Below, one piece after another: positions 60,534-64,000 of a stretch of DNA of 64,000 nucleotides. The first letter of the stretch is position 1, and each line of letters begins with the position of its first letter. The notes under the pieces were generated by a model. That model had not been told where the DNA came from. It searched no databases and saw only the letters and a list, made by a program, of their open reading frames with translations. The stretch comes from Roseivirga sp. GTDB lineage: Bacteria > Bacteroidota > Bacteroidia > Cytophagales > Cyclobacteriaceae. The stretch lies in NCBI GenBank assembly GCA_018402485.1, contig JAGYIY010000001.1:838001-902000 (forward strand), given 5' to 3'. A program made the position numbers and the translations under genes.

Positions 60534-63500
60534 TTAAAAACCATCTCCTTTTAATTTCTTTTTGTTTTTGAGGGTTTGGCTAGATTCACCAGACATGAGC
60601 AAACGATATGGCTCATCAATACCATAATACAGTTTTCTAAAGTCCATTACCCATTGCCTGACTTCTTCAATGGTAACAGGGTAAGCTTTGAAGTTACCCG
60701 CTTTTGTTTTTCCGGAATTGATAGAACCAATGGACGCGTTATAGGCATCATTAGAAGAAAATGTATTTAGACTGAAGCCATCAAACATAAAATAGTACCA
60801 GGTGCCATCAGTCATTTCAAGCAGCAAATTCATGATATCACCTTCCGGTGTTTTTCGAATTTCCATGTATCCATCTAACAAAAGGTTGAGGTCAACATTC
60901 GACACATTGGAAATCGCAATTTTACCCTCACTGTAAAACGCCTTATTTTGTTTCGACCATTTGAGGTTTACGTCTGTAACAACCAAATCATGGTTTAAGA
61001 CCTCCCCACCCACATTCACTAATCCCATGGGTAATGTTTGGTATGAGCGATCCCAATTGAGCGTAGCCTCGTTTCCAATGAACTCTGCCACACAGTAAAT
61101 AAGTTCAGAGCGGTCTGCATGCGCTTTAGCGACACCCAAAGTGTTACCCATTTTTTTTAAATCACTTGCCATGGCAGCGGCAGTTTCCAAAGAAAATCCA
61201 AGTTTAAGGGTAAACATGCTATTCACTTCGAAGTGAAGTGAGTCAAGATTTCCTTTCCCTTTTCCGGCAGCTTCAATCTGCGCAGCAGGCTTTCCAGATA
61301 GCAGATTGATTTTTCCTTCAAACGTTACGGTCTGCTTTTCTTCATGGTAAGAGAACATATTACCTGCTAAAAATTGAGAAGGATCTTCTTTTTTCTTTGC
61401 GTTTTCAATTTTGTATGCTCCTTGCTTCACATCAAAGTATAAAGCACCTCCTTTTGGCATAAAAAAGTCATCGTCTGAACCACTGCGTTTTTCTGTAATA
61501 AATGAAATGTAGGGTTGACCATCTTCAAAATGAATCCCTGCATTGAGTGGGCGACCTTGTCGTGTTATAGCCTGATCGAAGGGTATGATGATCTCCTCAA
61601 TATCATCGGTGGAAGTATATTCAATCCAAATATTCCGTTCTGCCAATTTTTTAAGATTGAGCTTTACTGCTCCTTCAAGTTCGAGTGCTTTTTTATAGGA
61701 TAACATGGTAACTTTTCCTGCAAAAACAAAGCCTGGGGAAATCAAAAAATTTTCATCTTCCTGAATGTCACCACTTGCTTTAGTGTATGCTTCTGGTTTT
61801 TCATCTTGAGTTATAAACTCAAAATCATTGAAATCAATGGCGAAGGTATCTTTCAAAGTGATTAATTCGTAGGAGCCTCTTCCTGTGAAGCTTTTACGTG
61901 AGGTAATGGTGATATCCGCATCAAACAATCTGTGAAATTCATTGGTAGTGTCTATAACCACTACGGCATTGGTTAATTCACCTATTTCGGAGTTTTCCAA
62001 TACGGTTAGTTCGTTGCCTTCTGGTGTTACCCGGATAGATCCAACAGTAATATAAGGTATACCCTGGATTTTCAATTCTTTAGATTCTATGTTATAAATG
62101 GCATCCGTGGCGTTAAAAACGAGTGAATCATAAGATTTCCTGGTTGAGTAGAAAAAGGAGTTCTCTAAAGGAACATTTTCTGGCTTGCTCATGGTAACTT
62201 TATTCGCTTTTACATCCCATAGTGCTGTAGGAATGGAGGTCTTGAACATGGCGAAAGGAAAGTCTAAAACGGCATCTCCTGATACTTCTGGACGTATTTC
62301 TGCTTTTTTATTTTCAATGTCGAAGTTAATGCGAACGTTTTTTGAACTGAGTATAGGTTTTCTGGAATTCTCTGCATTGAGTTGAAAGGAGCTTTCTCTA
62401 GATTCGAAAGCACCTTGAGTAAAGGCAATGGAATCTGAACTTAGTTCGGAGCCTTGCAGAAACATGTTGCCTTTGCCGAATAATCCTGATTTACGTAGGA
62501 TCATTTCACCACGAAGTTTGGCTTCCTCATCGAATAGTAAGAAGGGTTTTTCTTCTACTAAGTTATTCATTATCATGCTGTCTTTTTTGGCTAACCAAGT
62601 CATTTTGTAATCCTCTATCTTTAATTTGGGGAAGCCTACTCCGTTTACTTCACCCGCAGATAAAATGCCTTTGGCTCCATTCTCAACCACCATAGAGTCA
62701 GAAAAAAATGTTGCATATTCATTGTTGAAGGTACCCGTCAAAAACGATAGGGTTCCTGGTGAGGTAATTCCTTGTTGGTCTAATTGGACTTTACCAAATA
62801 GTCTACCTCCCGTTTGATAAACATTATATCCACTATCGGGAATGTTATGAATAAAACCAAAGCTCTTGTCTCCCATCATTTTTAAGTTTCCCTTAAAATC
62901 GGGTAAAATTTTATTCGAGTAAAAGGTGCCGGCAAAAGCATATGTTGACGGCTCGGCGTCAGCTACACTATCTAATTGAAAAGGAGCTACATCGAAATAA
63001 ACGGTACTATCATACGCTCCTTTCAAAACATCAGTTTTATTGAAATTAACTCGAGCGTTTTCTAAAGAGCTAAACTTAGGATAGTCTGGCAGACTTCTCA
63101 ATGCAGACTTATTATCGGGCTCATTAATTACCAAAACGCCTGAAGTCTTCACCAATTGATTATTCAAGGCTTTCCGCTGGCCTTCTTCCATTTCTACTTT
63201 AAGTTTAATGGAATCGATCTTTACAAGATTGACTAAAAAACTATCGTAGCGAAAAGTAAAATTTTCACCATTGAACTGAAAGTTTCCTGCATCTAAAGAT
63301 CCATTAAACTCTATATCTCTGTTTTTTAAAAACCTTATTTCACCATGGGTAGGTGTAATAAGAACATCGAGTGAATCGCTTATTTGAAATGGTTCCACAC
63401 CTCGAACAGTGAGCGTGGAATTTTCAAAATTGAAAGTGGCATTGGGCATGTTGGCAATGGTTGATAAAATCATGATATTATCATAATCTTTGTCTCCGTA

Positions 63501-63992
63501 ATAAGATTGTAAGTAATGATATCCTTTTTGAAGTACTTCCACCTTTTGGGTTACTTCATCGTAAGTCACCATACCCTTCGACATTAAAAATTTCATGGTG
63601 TTGATGACCATATCTTCGTTGAGTTTATGGTCTTTGGCCATTTGGCTTGTATAGAATGCTCCGCCGTATTTATCCGCCATACGCACGGCTATAATGAGGG
63701 GGTGAAAACTAAAAATTTGGGCCAAGTCATTGTAGGTGTCAGCGCTGTAATAGTCTTTTGATTCAAGGGTTAAGGGTACATCTGACCGAGCGGAGTTTAT
63801 AAATAGATCGAGTTTCTGACTCCTTGGGTTCCAATTGATTTCGTCGCCCACCAAATCAATATTGTAGTAAGAAGATCGAAAGGGGGTAGTTTTAAAGCCA
63901 GGTACACTAGATTCTGCTGTGAGTTGTTGGTTTTTATAATCGAAGTGAAAAGAGGCAGCAGGATGATAAATAGAGTCGCTGTCATGGTACAA
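60534..63992 (-). CDS. very large uncharacterised beta-rich protein, truncated by the window edge
   Basis: 1152 codons open to the right edge with no convincing N-terminus; many repeating short beta-strand segments. Confidence 0.8.
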   Translation of the reverse strand: MYHDSDSIYHPAASFHFDYKNQQLTAESSVPGFKTTPFRSSYYNIDLVGDEINWNPRSQKLDLFINSARSDVPLTLESKDYYSADTYNDLAQIFSFHPLIIAVRMADKYGGAFYTSQMAKDHKLNEDMVINTMKFLMSKGMVTYDEVTQKVEVLQKGYHYLQSYYGDKDYDNIMILSTIANMPNATFNFENSTLTVRGVEPFQISDSLDVLITPTHGEIRFLKNRDIEFNGSLDAGNFQFNGENFTFRYDSFLVNLVKIDSIKLKVEMEEGQRKALNNQLVKTSGVLVINEPDNKSALRSLPDYPKFSSLENARVNFNKTDVLKGAYDSTVYFDVAPFQLDSVADAEPSTYAFAGTFYSNKILPDFKGNLKMMGDKSFGFIHNIPDSGYNVYQTGGRLFGKVQLDQQGITSPGTLSFLTGTFNNEYATFFSDSMVVENGAKGILSAGEVNGVGFPKLKIEDYKMTWLAKKDSMIMNNLVEEKPFLLFDEEAKLRGEMILRKSGLFGKGNMFLQGSELSSDSIAFTQGAFESRESSFQLNAENSRKPILSSKNVRINFDIENKKAEIRPEVSGDAVLDFPFAMFKTSIPTALWDVKANKVTMSKPENVPLENSFFYSTRKSYDSLVFNATDAIYNIESKELKIQGIPYITVGSIRVTPEGNELTVLENSEIGELTNAVVVIDTTNEFHRLFDADITITSRKSFTGRGSYELITLKDTFAIDFNDFEFITQDEKPEAYTKASGDIQEDENFLISPGFVFAGKVTMLSYKKALELEGAVKLNLKKLAERNIWIEYTSTDDIEEIIIPFDQAITRQGRPLNAGIHFEDGQPYISFITEKRSGSDDDFFMPKGGALYFDVKQGAYKIENAKKKEDPSQFLAGNMFSYHEEKQTVTFEGKINLLSGKPAAQIEAAGKGKGNLDSLHFEVNSMFTLKLGFSLETAAAMASDLKKMGNTLGVAKAHADRSELIYCVAEFIGNEATLNWDRSYQTLPMGLVNVGGEVLNHDLVVTDVNLKWSKQNKAFYSEGKIAISNVSNVDLNLLLDGYMEIRKTPEGDIMNLLLEMTDGTWYYFMFDGFSLNTFSSNDAYNASIGSINSGKTKAGNFKAYPVTIEEVRQWVMDFRKLYYGIDEPYRLLMSGESSQTLKNKKKLKGDGF

Positions 63993-64000
63993 AACGAGCT

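Overview
This 64 kb window is a gene-dense chromosomal segment, almost certainly from a Bacteroidota genome and probably Cytophagales-like. The assignment is inferred from protein families (DUF4270, NqrF, bacterial GGGP synthase, bS16 with an acidic tail) and from TTTG/TAnnTTTG promoters. It is mostly housekeeping: coaX, polA, accD, metX-hom, nqrF, rpsP-rimM-trmD-rplS, dapF, secA, panC, glmS, katG, a copA-like ATPase and a dsbD-like gene. I see no CRISPR array, transposase, prophage, rRNA or tRNA, and no evidence of a recognisable defence island. The non-routine signals are: a SAM-I-type riboswitch upstream of metX-hom; tandem near-identical hairpins in the rpsP 5' leader; a perfect 22-bp palindrome upstream of a TetR gene; 21-bp-phased direct repeats upstream of an AraC-type gene; an 11-bp tandem repeat upstream of a PepSY gene; an intrinsic terminator of the AraC gene embedded in the convergent GGGP-synthase CDS; a KatG with a lipoprotein signal; a truncated starch-synthase-like protein lacking the KxGGL motif, next to DUF4270 and glmS; a translationally coupled MoxR/DUF58/DUF4129/DUF4350/SpoIIM locus with a divergent RDD gene; and a very large uncharacterised protein running off the right edge. 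All calls come from reading the sequence and supplied translations. No database search was run.
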